A stretch of DNA of 9,522 nt from an uncultured Clostridia bacterium (lineage in GTDB: Bacteria > Bacillota > Clostridia > Christensenellales > UBA1242), in assembly GCA_947089305.1 (NCBI GenBank), contig CAMUJQ010000039.1, positions 1 through 9,522 on the forward strand, written 5' to 3'. Positions 1 through 6,809 of this stretch are shown here, in pieces; position 1 is the first letter of the stretch, and the number at the start of each line of letters is the position of its first letter. The notes below the pieces were generated by a model, which was not told the origin of the DNA, searched no databases, and was given only the letters and a program-made list of their open reading frames with translations. A program made the translations under genes and the position numbers.

Positions 1-238
1 TTGTATTTTGATAGTATTTTATTTTTTTAAAAAATTTTAATTTCTTGCATCTTTTAATTAACTTTAAGTATTTAATATCACTGAGATTTAATTTATTTAA
101 ATATAATTTAATGCCACTTGACACTAAATAAAAATATAGTGAAAAATATTTTAATAATAATTTTTCACTAACTGAAAGTTCAGCTTTTCTTTGCAATTGT
201 AAAGCTATTTTTACTATGGTTTCTTTATTTAAAAGCAT
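1..238 (-). CDS. Partial unrecognised Lys/Leu-rich ORF, runs off the left edge
   Basis: An ATG at 238-236 opens a minus-strand frame that stays free of stops to the window edge, giving 79 codons. That is long for sequence this AT-rich, where random frames stop quickly, and this is the main argument that it is real. The product begins MLLNKETIVKIALQLQRKAE and is rich in Leu, Lys, Ile and Tyr. It reads as amphipathic helices with a very basic stretch near codons 60-75. I see no signal peptide, no clear membrane segment and no family motif. No Shine-Dalgarno sequence precedes the ATG. A 34-base inverted repeat (137-170) lies inside it, which weakens the coding case slightly. A possible -10 box (TATAAT, 383-378) lies about 140 bases upstream. 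Function unknown; the C-terminus is missing. Confidence 0.4.
   Translation of the reverse strand, partial: MLLNKETIVKIALQLQRKAELSVSEKLLLKYFSLYFYLVSSGIKLYLNKLNLSDIKYLKLIKRCKKLKFFKKIKYYQNT
137..170. repeat. Inverted repeat, 11-bp arms
   Basis: The arms TAGTGAAAAAT (137-147) and ATTTTTCACTA (160-170) are perfect reverse complements separated by a 12-base AT-only spacer. A shorter CACTA/TAGTG pair (122-126 and 137-141) abuts the left arm, so alternative foldings are possible. It lies inside the left-edge ORF and has no strong T-run on either side, so it is not an obvious terminator. It could be an RNA hairpin, a binding site or chance in AT-rich DNA. Confidence 0.45.
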
Positions 239-313
239 ATTAAATTATTAACAAAAAAACTTCAACATAAACACTCACATAAAAAATTAAATTTATATAA
301 ATAAATTTTTGAA

Positions 314-332
314 CTATTTAATAGTTAAATAG
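314..332. repeat. Short perfect inverted repeat in the gap upstream of the left-edge ORF
   Basis: CTATTTAA (314-321) and TTAAATAG (325-332) are perfect reverse complements around a 3-base spacer. It lies in the otherwise gene-free stretch 239-455, between a candidate -10 box (383-378, TATAAT, without a convincing -35) and the ATG at 238. It could be an operator or a weak 5'-UTR hairpin. All arm pairs but one are A-T, so RNA stability would be low. I see nothing else in 239-455. Confidence 0.3.
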
Positions 333-455
333 ATAATTTTTTCTTAAAAATAAAAGTACTTTCCTTTTTTAAATTTTATTATAACTAACTTGTTTCAAAT
401 TAAAGCTAGAAATGAAAAATAAAAAACTTTTTATTGTTGAACATATAAAAAAAGT

Positions 456-487
456 AAAAGACCACTTCAAAAGAAAGTGATCTTTTT
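456..487 (-). terminator. Intrinsic terminator after the small EF-hand/membrane-anchor gene
   Basis: On the minus strand AAAAGATCACTT pairs with AAGTGGTCTTTT (one G-T wobble) around a short T-rich loop, then ACTTTTTTT follows. It lies about 45 bases past the stop codon of the 880-533 gene, which supports that frame being a transcribed unit. The plus strand also has a T-run on the other side, so the hairpin may work in both directions. Confidence 0.7.
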
Positions 488-532
488 TAATAACAAAATA
501 AATTTTATTTCAAGAATATACATTTCATTCTT

Positions 533-880
533 TTATTTTTGTTTTTTACTTTTACTTTTTTTTGTAAAAGTAATAGCAGAAACTGTTAAAGTTCCAATTG
601 TAATAGCTCCAATTATTGTCGATATAATAATCAAGGTTAATGAGCTGTTACTAATAGAAGAATTGATGTTATCTGACTTAAAATTATTAGAATTAATATT
701 ACCTGTGTTATTTACTAAAACATTTTTATTCTCGGAGTTTTCATCATCTGCTACTGGCGTTGATTTAACACTTAAACCTTCGAATAATTCTAGAACACCA
801 GAGATAAATCCATGAAGTTTACCGTGATCAACCATATTAATTTTTCCATTGCCATCAATATTGATATTCATTGCAAGCAA
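533..880 (-). CDS. Small EF-hand/dockerin-like protein with a C-terminal membrane anchor, possibly a gene remnant
   Basis: Residues 7-18, NIDGNGKINMVD, fit the 12-residue calcium-binding loop of dockerins and EF-hands: acidic or Asn side chains at loop positions 1, 3, 5 and 12, Gly at 6, Ile at 8. Residues 40-80 are a low-complexity Asn/Ser/Asp linker. Residues 81-105 form one hydrophobic membrane segment, and the last ten residues are mostly Lys/Ser, a normal cytoplasmic stop-transfer tail. This is the layout of the C-terminal end of an anchored surface protein, but no signal peptide or ectodomain is present. The frame starts at TTG 880, or ATG 871, directly after the T-run of the rnpB terminator. 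Neither start has a Shine-Dalgarno sequence, and an in-frame stop lies near position 908. It is either a tail fragment of a larger surface protein or a real small gene expressed by read-through of rnpB. Its own terminator (456-487) favours a transcribed unit. The opposite-strand frame over the same DNA is a shadow. Confidence 0.5.
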   Translation of the reverse strand: MLAMNINIDGNGKINMVDHGKLHGFISGVLELFEGLSVKSTPVADDENSENKNVLVNNTGNINSNNFKSDNINSSISNSSLTLIIISTIIGAITIGTLTVSAITFTKKSKSKKQK

Positions 881-881
881 T

Positions 882-906
882 AAAAAAACACCACAAAGTG
901 GTGTTT
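882..906 (-). terminator. Intrinsic terminator of rnpB
   Basis: On the minus strand AAACACCAC (906-898) and GTGGTGTTT (894-886) form a perfect 9-bp stem around a 3-base loop, followed by an uninterrupted T-run to 882. It lies 14 bases beyond the P1 helix of RNase P RNA. The plus-strand side (TTTAATTTTTT) is also T-rich. The hairpin and its upstream flank closely resemble the trhP terminator at 2044-2066. Confidence 0.85.
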
Positions 907-919
907 AATTTTTTATTAC

Positions 920-1242
920 AGTTAGTCTATAAGCCGAGTTCTGTATTTGACGATTATCTATCTAGACTTATTGTTACCAATAAGTTCAAGCGACCTACGC
1001 TAGAAATGGCGAGCAGCCTTAACATCTAGCTCTCTTGCATCAAGTGGGGTTTACACAAAACAAATTGTCACCAATCTGCTAGTTGGCTCTTACCCAACTT
1101 TTTCACCCTTACCAACTTTTGTTGGCGGTAGTTTTCTGTTGCACTTTCCTTAAAGTCACCTTCACTGGGATTTCTCCAGCACTTTGCTCTGTGATGCTCG
1201 GACTTTCCTCGTGTAAAACACGCAATCGTCTGGCTAACTGGT
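920..1242 (-). ncRNA. rnpB: RNase P RNA, catalytic subunit (type A-like)
   Basis: This is the catalytic RNA of RNase P, which matures tRNA 5' ends together with the RnpA protein. The conserved landmarks appear in order. The 5' P1 strand AGTTAGCC (1239-1232) pairs with GACTAACT at the 3' end (927-920). CACGAGGAAAGTC (1213-1201) is the P4/CR-I region. GTGCAACAGAAAA (about 1146-1134) is the conserved core. ACAGAACTCGGCTTATAGAC (about 944-925) is the 3' conserved block including the second P4 strand. The length of about 323 nt and the layout after the GAGGAAAGTC block look like the ancestral type A rather than the Bacillus type B, but I judged this by eye. The RNA has its own promoter (1249-1278) and terminator (882-906). 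No terminator separates it from sigK upstream, so sigK transcripts may run into it. Confidence 0.95.
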
Positions 1243-1248
1243 AAAGTA

Positions 1249-1278
1249 AATATAACATAAAAATTATTTATTTGTCAA
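1249..1278 (-). promoter_or_regulatory. Strong housekeeping promoter of rnpB
   Basis: A perfect -35 TTGACA (1278-1273), an 18-base spacer and an extended -10, TG-T-TATATT (hexamer 1254-1249), match the vegetative sigma-A consensus. The predicted start is A at about 1242, directly ahead of the P1 helix of RNase P RNA. The promoter lies in the 43-base gap between the sigK stop and rnpB. Confidence 0.85.
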
Positions 1279-1285
1279 GCAACAA

Positions 1286-1975
1286 CTAAAATTCATTAAA
1301 GTTTTCTTTTATAATTCCAATTGCCTTTGTTTCAAGTCTACTTATATAACTGCGCGATATTCCAAGCTTAACTGCAATTTCTCGCTGAGTTAAAAGCGGA
1401 TAATTTAAAAGTCCAAACCTATAACACATAATTTCAAATTCACGTTTGCTTAAATTTTTTTGCATAAATTCAATAATTTTTGTTGTTGCAAGTTTATCTT
1501 CAACTTCTTTAGAAACGTCATGTTCAGTGTCTGTAATACAATCTCTAATTGTTAGTTCATTTCCTTCTTTATCAATTCCAATTGGTTGATTCAAACTAAC
1601 AACATTTTTATGTTTTTTGTTAATTCTAATAAGCATTAATATTTCATTTTCAATACACCTTGCAGCATAAGTAGAAAGTTGACTACCTTTATCAAGTTCA
1701 AAAGTATTAATAGCCTTAATTAACCCAATACAACCAACGGAGATTAAATCGTCAGCTTCACCTGCATTAGAAAATTTTTTAACTACATGAGCCACCAAAC
1801 GCATATTATGCTTAATAAGCATTTCTTTTGCATGCTTGTCGCCTGACTTCATCTTAATTAAATAATCTCGTTCTTCTTCCTCGCTAAGTGGGTTTTCGAA
1901 ACTCGTTGAATTGTTTACATAACTAGAAAAAACCATAACACGAGCTAAAAACACAAAAAAACTTTCAACAACCAT
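1286..1975 (-). CDS. sigK: RNA polymerase sporulation sigma factor SigK, uninterrupted, with pro-sequence
   Basis: SigK directs late mother-cell transcription during sporulation (coat and maturation genes). The product has 229 residues. Residues 1-18 are a hydrophobic leader (MVVESFFVFLARVMVFSS), followed by YVNN, which corresponds to the start of mature Bacillus sigma-K (YVKNN). Region 2 spans about 50-117 with RLVAHVVKKF, DDLISVGCIGLIKA and STYAARCIENEIL. NQPIGIDKEGNE (129-140) is the SigK-type equivalent of HDPIGQDKEGNE and separates it from SigE. Region 4.2 is LTQREIAVKLGISRSYISRLE at 195-215. The ATG is well placed behind GGGAG (1985-1981), 5 bases from the start codon. The pro-sequence implies activation by an intramembrane protease of the SpoIVFB type, which is not in this window. 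The frame is continuous, so no skin-type element splits it here. The stop is TAG. I found no convincing promoter for it, nor a terminator before rnpB. Confidence 0.95.
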   Translation of the reverse strand: MVVESFFVFLARVMVFSSYVNNSTSFENPLSEEEERDYLIKMKSGDKHAKEMLIKHNMRLVAHVVKKFSNAGEADDLISVGCIGLIKAINTFELDKGSQLSTYAARCIENEILMLIRINKKHKNVVSLNQPIGIDKEGNELTIRDCITDTEHDVSKEVEDKLATTKIIEFMQKNLSKREFEIMCYRFGLLNYPLLTQREIAVKLGISRSYISRLETKAIGIIKENFNEF

Positions 1976-2043
1976 AAATTCTCCCTTTTAAATTATGCTT
2001 GTTAAAATATATGTTTTAAATTGTCGAATTTTGACTAAAAAAC

Positions 2044-2066
2044 AAAAAAACACCAATTAGGTGTTT
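2044..2066 (-). terminator. Intrinsic terminator of the five-gene operon, overlapping the trhP stop codon
   Basis: On the minus strand AAACACC (2066-2060), loop TAATT, GGTGTTT (2054-2048), then four more T residues. The TAA stop of trhP (2067-2065) overlaps the first stem strand by two bases. The element is nearly identical to the rnpB terminator, including the AAAAATTAAACACC flank on its upstream side. Confidence 0.75.
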
Positions 2067-3297
2067 AATTTTTATTAGCTTTAATTCTTAGAATGTCGCC
2101 TTTCTCAAGTTCGTATGGACAATTTATTGTAACAATAGCTTGAACACGGTTGCAAATCTCTAAGTTTTCATTGTCTTCATTTATAATTTCTTCAACTTTA
2201 AACTTTTTAAGAAAACTTTCGCACGTTGATAAAATTTCAAGTTCATCTCCCACTTTAAAAGCATTTCGCATCATAACCTTAACTTTACCACCATCACTAT
2301 TTTCTAGCACTTCTGCAATAAATTCGTGAGATTGAACAGCACGTGATGTTTCATAAAATTCTTTGTTTTCATCATTAAAAGCAAAGCCCGTTGTAAATTT
2401 ACGATGACTTGTTTTTTCTAGTTCTTCAACAGCATTAAAGTTTTTTGGTAAAGGTTGTTTTAAATAAATGCTATTTAGAACTCGCCTATAACAATTTACA
2501 ACAGTTCCAACATAATATTCACTTTTCATTCTGCCTTCTATTTTTAAACTCGTAACGCCAGCATCTATAAGTTCTTTTAAATGATTAACAAGGCATAAAT
2601 CTTTACTATTTAAAATATAACTACCATTTTGGTCTTCGCCTATTTCATAGTCTTCATCAGGGCGGTCACTAGGAGTAAGTTTATAATTCCACCTACAAGC
2701 TTGAACACAAGCACCTTTATTGCTTTCTCTACCAGTTAAGTAATTTGAAAGTAAACATCTGCCCGAATATGCAATGCACATGGCGCCATGAACAAAAACT
2801 TCAACTTCAGCCTTGCCCTTAATTTCCTTTGCAATTTCTTTAATTTCAGTTAAACTTAATTCACGCGCAAGCACAACACGACTTGCACCCATTTTAACAA
2901 ACTCCATAGCAGCATATTTGTTTGTAACATTTGCCTGAGTAGAAATATGAATATTTAAATTACTATTTTCTTTAACGGCTTTTAAAACTCCAATGTCACT
3001 AACTAAAACTGCATCAACATTAGCTTTTTCAAGTTGTTTAATATTTTTAATTAGATCTTTAAAATCATTATTTTTTGCATAAACATTTAATGTAACATAT
3101 ACTTTTTTATTTAAACTATGAGCCAATTTTACTGCTTCATTTAATTCATCAAAATCAAAGTTACCAGCAAAGGCTCTAAGACCAAATTGCTTTAAGCCAA
3201 GATAACATGCATCAGCGCCAAAATGAAAGGCAGTTTTTAATTTATTTAAATTTCCTGCTGGCGCAAGAAGTTCAACTTTAACCTGTGTATTTTGCAA
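2065..3297 (-). CDS. trhP: U32-family tRNA 5-hydroxyuridine synthesis protein TrhP (YrrO-like)
   Basis: TrhP proteins hydroxylate U34 of tRNAs in a prephenate-dependent reaction to give ho5U. They were long annotated as U32 peptidases. The 410-residue product starts with the family's LLAPAGNLNKLKTAFHFGAD (10-29). It contains the U32 signature EVFVHGAMCIAYSGRCLLSN (166-185). Cys174, Cys181, Cys197 and Cys235 have the spacing expected for the iron-sulfur ligands of the family (inference from spacing). The C-terminal part is the usual small beta-barrel-like extension. The start is TTG at 3297, because a TAA codon lies immediately upstream in frame. AAAGGAG stands 12 bases upstream, longer than ideal. 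It overlaps the end of trmR by 20 bases, so translational coupling is likely. Bacillus subtilis carries two such genes (yrrN, yrrO) after yrrM; here there is one. The pairing with TrmR makes tRNA modification more likely than proteolysis. Confidence 0.88.
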   Translation of the reverse strand: MQNTQVKVELLAPAGNLNKLKTAFHFGADACYLGLKQFGLRAFAGNFDFDELNEAVKLAHSLNKKVYVTLNVYAKNNDFKDLIKNIKQLEKANVDAVLVSDIGVLKAVKENSNLNIHISTQANVTNKYAAMEFVKMGASRVVLARELSLTEIKEIAKEIKGKAEVEVFVHGAMCIAYSGRCLLSNYLTGRESNKGACVQACRWNYKLTPSDRPDEDYEIGEDQNGSYILNSKDLCLVNHLKELIDAGVTSLKIEGRMKSEYYVGTVVNCYRRVLNSIYLKQPLPKNFNAVEELEKTSHRKFTTGFAFNDENKEFYETSRAVQSHEFIAEVLENSDGGKVKVMMRNAFKVGDELEILSTCESFLKKFKVEEIINEDNENLEICNRVQAIVTINCPYELEKGDILRIKANKN

Positions 3298-3850
3298 TTA
3301 AAATCCCATCTCCTTTTTCTAAAATTTGTGTTTCAAAGTTTTTATTATTAAGCATATATTCATTGAATTTTTTTAAATTTCTAATCATTGTTCTAACACC
3401 TTTTGTAACAGGTGTTTTTCCATTAACCATGCCATGAAAATATATATTATCACACATAACTATAGCATTTTTACTAAGTTTACTTTCAAGTTTTTTTATG
3501 TAATTTAAATATTGACCTTTAGGGCCATCAATAAATATAAAATCGAATTTTAAATTTGTGTTTTCAATAAATTCCATTGCATCACAATTTATAACCTCTG
3601 CACGAACTCCCGCCACCCTAGCTAAGTTTTCTTTACAGATTTTAAATCGCTCAACATTTTTTTCTAAAGTTATAAGTTTAGCTGTGTCACATGCATTCAA
3701 CATAACAGAAGCAGAATACCCTATTGCTGCCCCAATTTCTAAAATTAAATTTGGTTTATTTTCTTTTATTAAATCTTCCAAAATAACTTTAGTATCATTT
3801 AAAATTATTGGTAAATTAAGTTTTTTAGATTGATTAAAAATACTATTCAC
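3278..3850 (-). CDS. trmR: tRNA 5-hydroxyuridine methyltransferase TrmR (YrrM-like)
   Basis: TrmR transfers a methyl group from S-adenosylmethionine to ho5U34 to give 5-methoxyuridine, the step after TrhP. The 190-residue product belongs to the class I O-methyltransferase family. SAM-binding motif I is LEIGAAIGYSASVM (37-50), an acidic LEKNVERF follows at 62-69, IDGPKGQYLNYI lies at 107-118 and MCDNIYFHG at 132-140, with Asp108 and Asp134 typical metal/substrate-side acids. Bacillus YrrM is somewhat longer at the N-terminus. Here an in-frame TAG 10 bases upstream limits extension, so GTG at 3850 is the first usable start. AGGCGG lies 5 bases ahead. It follows RNase J after 9 bases and overlaps trhP by 20 bases. 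Older annotation would call it catechol/caffeoyl-CoA O-methyltransferase-like; the neighbour argues for TrmR. Confidence 0.88.
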   Translation of the reverse strand: MNSIFNQSKKLNLPIILNDTKVILEDLIKENKPNLILEIGAAIGYSASVMLNACDTAKLITLEKNVERFKICKENLARVAGVRAEVINCDAMEFIENTNLKFDFIFIDGPKGQYLNYIKKLESKLSKNAIVMCDNIYFHGMVNGKTPVTKGVRTMIRNLKKFNEYMLNNKNFETQILEKGDGILIAKYTG

Positions 3851-3859
3851 AGCTACCGC

Positions 3860-5839
3860 CTAGTTTTGAATTATAATAGTTAAAATCATTGGTCTACGTT
3901 TTGTTTTCTTAGAAAAATAACTAAGTAAACTACGTCTAATAATGTTTCTAACTTCGCTAATATCAGTTGATTTAATATCAATTCCTTTAATAGTAGAAAT
4001 AACCACATCTTTAGCTTCACTTACAACATCAGGAATTTCTTGTGAATAAATTAAACCACGTGAAATAAAGTCTGGCCCACTTGTTATTTCTCCCGTTATA
4101 GAATCAATTCCAACCACCACAACGCAAATTCCATCTTCAGCCAATTGAAGTCTATCTCGTAAAACAACACTATCACTTTCTCCCATGCCTAAACCATCAA
4201 TTAAAATGCTTCCACTTGGCACAGCTTCACTTATTTTAATAAAGTTTTGATTTACTTCAACAACGTGACCAATATCAGGTAAAACAATGTTTTTAGGATT
4301 CATTCCCATTCTAACTCCAAGTTGTTTGTGAACCATCATATGTTTATATTCGCCATGAACTGGAATTAAATATTTAGGATTAACAAGTTGATGTAAAATT
4401 TTATGTTCTTCTTCACATGCGTGGCCTGATGTGTGAACTCCGTATAATACATCATTAATAACTGTTGCACCTTTTTTGTATAATGCATTAATAACTCGAC
4501 TTACCATTTTTTCATTACCTGGAATTGGTGAACTAGATAAAATAATGCAATCATTCTCGCCGATTTTAATTTTATTAAAATTATCACTAGCAAGACGAGA
4601 TAGCGCACTCATAGGCTCGCCTTGTGAACCTGTAGTTAAAATACAAAGTTCTTTATCTTCATAATTTCCAACTTTTTCAATATCAATTAAATTTTGCTTG
4701 TTAACGCTTATTTCGCCAAGTTTAATTCCAGTTTCACAAACATTTACCATACTTCTGCCAGAAAAAGCAACCTTGCGACCATATTTTTCAGCAATGTTTA
4801 AAATTTGTTGTAATCTATATGTGTTTGTTGCAAAAGTGGCAACAAAAATTCTTTTAGTTTTATTTAAATTAAATATTCTATCAAGTTCTTCTCCAACTTT
4901 TTGCTCACTCATTGTGAAACCTGGTCTAGAAATATTAGTAGATTCACTCAAAAGAAGTAAAACACCGCGCCTACCTAATTCGGCTAAGCGAGATAAATCC
5001 GTTGTTCTATTTTCATTTGTTGGAGTTGAAATTGGTGTGTAATCAATTTTAAAGTCTCCAGTGTGAACAACTAACCCAACAGGTGTGTTAATTGCAAGCG
5101 CAACACTTCCTGCAATTGAGTGATTTACATGGATGAACTCTATGTTAAATGCGCCTAATTTAAATGCTTGACCAGCTTTAACTGAAATGCCCTTAAATTT
5201 AATTTTGTGTTCAATTAATTTATTTTCTATTAATGCCAAACTTAAACGTGTTCCATAAACTGGCACATTTAAATCTTTCAATACGTATGGAATCGCACCA
5301 ATATGATCTTCATGACCATGAGTAATAATTATGGCTTTAACCTTCTTTGCATTTTCTTTTAAATAAGTTATATCAGGAATTACAAGATCAATGCCTGGCA
5401 TATCTTCATCTGGAAAACTTAAACCAGAATCAATAACAATTATATCATCCCCATATTCAAGCGCCGTCATATTTTTACCAATCTCGCCTACTCCGCCAAG
5501 AAAAATTACTTTAAGGTTTTTATTGGCTTTTGTTTTAGACTCCAACTTATTTATAACTTGTGTTGTTTGATTAGAATTAATACGTGGAGAGTTAGTTTCT
5601 GATACCGACACTTTTACAGTTTTTTCAGAACTTTTTTTCTTTTCAAATTCTAAAGCTTCCGCCATCCATGCCGCAACCATTTCTTTGCTTATTGCTTTTG
5701 GTTCCCCTAATGGTAAATTAGTATCTTTATTGTTTAGCCCTGAAACATTTCTATAAAAATTATGTTTAGGTCTTTTTGGTGTTTGCGCACGTGAAAGCTT
5801 TGCGTTATCATTTTGCGCAGTTTCATTATTATTAGTCAA
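3860..5839 (-). CDS. rnj: Ribonuclease J with a long N-terminal extension
   Basis: RNase J is a metallo-beta-lactamase/beta-CASP nuclease with 5'-3' exonuclease and endonuclease activity in mRNA turnover and rRNA maturation. The core starts near residue 109 (LKVIFLGGVGEIGKN). The zinc-binding HGHEDH is at 174-179, HVNHS at 237-241, HTGDFK at 259-264, the beta-CASP HTSGHA at 469-474, and PVHGEYKH at 493-500. The C-terminal domain is complete and ends with a basic KKTKRRPMIL stretch. At 659 residues it is about 100 longer than Bacillus RNase J1. The extra part is a polar, low-complexity N-terminus of about 107 residues, of which residues 25-39 match the DUF4417 composite gene (8372-8410). TTG at 5839 is fixed by a perfect AGGAGG 5 bases upstream. 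It is the third gene of the operon, 15 bases behind the second membrane protein, and ends in TAG. Confidence 0.96.
   Translation of the reverse strand: MTNNNETAQNDNAKLSRAQTPKRPKHNFYRNVSGLNNKDTNLPLGEPKAISKEMVAAWMAEALEFEKKKSSEKTVKVSVSETNSPRINSNQTTQVINKLESKTKANKNLKVIFLGGVGEIGKNMTALEYGDDIIVIDSGLSFPDEDMPGIDLVIPDITYLKENAKKVKAIIITHGHEDHIGAIPYVLKDLNVPVYGTRLSLALIENKLIEHKIKFKGISVKAGQAFKLGAFNIEFIHVNHSIAGSVALAINTPVGLVVHTGDFKIDYTPISTPTNENRTTDLSRLAELGRRGVLLLLSESTNISRPGFTMSEQKVGEELDRIFNLNKTKRIFVATFATNTYRLQQILNIAEKYGRKVAFSGRSMVNVCETGIKLGEISVNKQNLIDIEKVGNYEDKELCILTTGSQGEPMSALSRLASDNFNKIKIGENDCIILSSSPIPGNEKMVSRVINALYKKGATVINDVLYGVHTSGHACEEEHKILHQLVNPKYLIPVHGEYKHMMVHKQLGVRMGMNPKNIVLPDIGHVVEVNQNFIKISEAVPSGSILIDGLGMGESDSVVLRDRLQLAEDGICVVVVGIDSITGEITSGPDFISRGLIYSQEIPDVVSEAKDVVISTIKGIDIKSTDISEVRNIIRRSLLSYFSKKTKRRPMILTIIIQN
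5723..5767 (-). repeat. Short segment shared with the DUF4417 composite gene, copy 1 (inside rnj)
   Basis: It codes for KHNFYRNVSGLNNKD, residues 25-39 of RNase J. Compared with 8372-8410 the DNA shares AAACATAAT, then a 6-base in-frame insertion here, then the identical 14-mer AGAAATGTTTCAGG, then CTA and AAAGAT at matching spacing. It lies in the non-catalytic N-terminal extension. Confidence 0.55.
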
Positions 5840-5844
5840 AATAT

Positions 5845-5850
5845 CCTCCT
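5845..5850 (-). promoter_or_regulatory. Consensus ribosome binding site deciding the TTG start of rnj
   Basis: AGGAGG is followed by ATATT and then TTG at 5839-5837. This spacing is ideal, and the next in-frame Met lies more than 50 codons downstream, so the TTG start and the long N-terminal extension of RNase J are well supported. Confidence 0.85.
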
Positions 5851-5854
5851 AAAA

Positions 5855-6793
5855 TTAAATTAAATCTATTAAATTTTTTACTTTATCAAAACTTTCGTTT
5901 TGCCTTGGTGTTATTATTGTTTGCGAATCTAAATAATATCTATTGCCATGTTGGTTGTAACAAATAGTCATATTCAAAACGTCGTAAAAAACAATTGTGC
6001 ATGGTATTGTTAAAATTAACAATGCGCCAGCAGAAATTAATGAAGCAAAAACATTTATTAAAATACCTAACACTACTATTCCAAGGTTAAGGCTAAATAC
6101 TTTAAAAAAGCTTTTAAAGTTTGTTGCAATTCCTTTAAACAAACCACTAAAAATTCCACATTCATTTAATACGCAACTAGCAGCATGAGTTCCAAAAACT
6201 GACGAAGCAAAACTAATCAATAAAGCTAAAACAACAAAAATAATAAATGGTGCTAAAATGCTAACTGCGCTATTTATATATAACACGTTAAGTAGAAAAA
6301 TATAAATTAGCACTATTATAGCACTAGAAATTATAAAATACAACAGATTTACTAAAGAAAATAATGCGCTATGACCAATTCTTCTAAAAAATTGACCCGT
6401 GTAACCCAAACGCAAATTTGAATTCATTTTACTAGAAATAACTTCAGCTTTTGGAACTTTGTCTAAATTATATAAAAATCCAAACAATAAAACAAAGGTT
6501 ATAATACCTAAAACTATAGCTGTTCTAGTACTACTAGAAGCAATATTGAAGACTGTTGAAAAGTTTTCAATTGCTGTTTTAGATAATAAGAAGAACTCTC
6601 CTATTGATTTAGCTTTAAACATAGTTATTAAACCATCAAAGCCACCTAAGTTATATAAATTTGTAATTGGAGTATAAGTAAAAGTTGCAACAATAGACGC
6701 AGCTAAAATAAGTGCAATTAGTTTATATAAAAGAGTTTTGTAACAAAGTGCAAAATTACTAAAAAATATTTTAACTGTATGTAAAAAACTCAT
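5855..6793 (-). CDS. Multi-pass membrane protein of unknown function (operon gene 2)
   Basis: I do not recognise this 312-residue protein. A short amphipathic start (MSFLHTVKIFFSNF) leads to hydrophobic segments at about 22-42, 91-110, 143-172, 176-200 and 233-270. The last is long enough for two passes, so six membrane crossings are likely. No catalytic motif, transporter signature or lipobox is visible. The C-terminal 30 residues are polar. ATG at 6793 follows TAAAAGG, which is 12 bases away, and the gene is 16 bases behind the first operon gene. Its size, N-terminal pattern and segment layout resemble that neighbour, so the two may be diverged paralogues or subunits of one membrane complex (inference). 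Its link to RNase J and tRNA modification is only positional. Confidence 0.75.
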   Translation of the reverse strand: MSFLHTVKIFFSNFALCYKTLLYKLIALILAASIVATFTYTPITNLYNLGGFDGLITMFKAKSIGEFFLLSKTAIENFSTVFNIASSSTRTAIVLGIITFVLLFGFLYNLDKVPKAEVISSKMNSNLRLGYTGQFFRRIGHSALFSLVNLLYFIISSAIIVLIYIFLLNVLYINSAVSILAPFIIFVVLALLISFASSVFGTHAASCVLNECGIFSGLFKGIATNFKSFFKVFSLNLGIVVLGILINVFASLISAGALLILTIPCTIVFYDVLNMTICYNQHGNRYYLDSQTIITPRQNESFDKVKNLIDLI

Positions 6794-6809
6794 TTATATT
6801 AATTTCCTT

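Noticed and set aside
477..815. Plus-strand reading frame opposite the small anchor gene
   Set aside because: It starts inside a terminator hairpin, has no ribosome binding site, and its hydrophobic composition mirrors the opposite strand; it is a shadow of 880-533.
1981..2040. Sigma-E-type promoter upstream of sigK
   Set aside because: CATAATTT resembles a sigma-E -10, but no matching -35 occurs at the right distance, so I do not call it.
3278..3297. Possible frameshift between trmR and trhP
   Set aside because: The 20-base overlap joins two complete, separate enzymes with proper ends. It is a normal translational overlap.
3558..6677. Several plus-strand frames of 62-114 codons opposite trmR, rnj and the second membrane gene
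   Set aside because: All lie wholly inside well-identified minus-strand genes, none has a credible ribosome binding site or a family motif.
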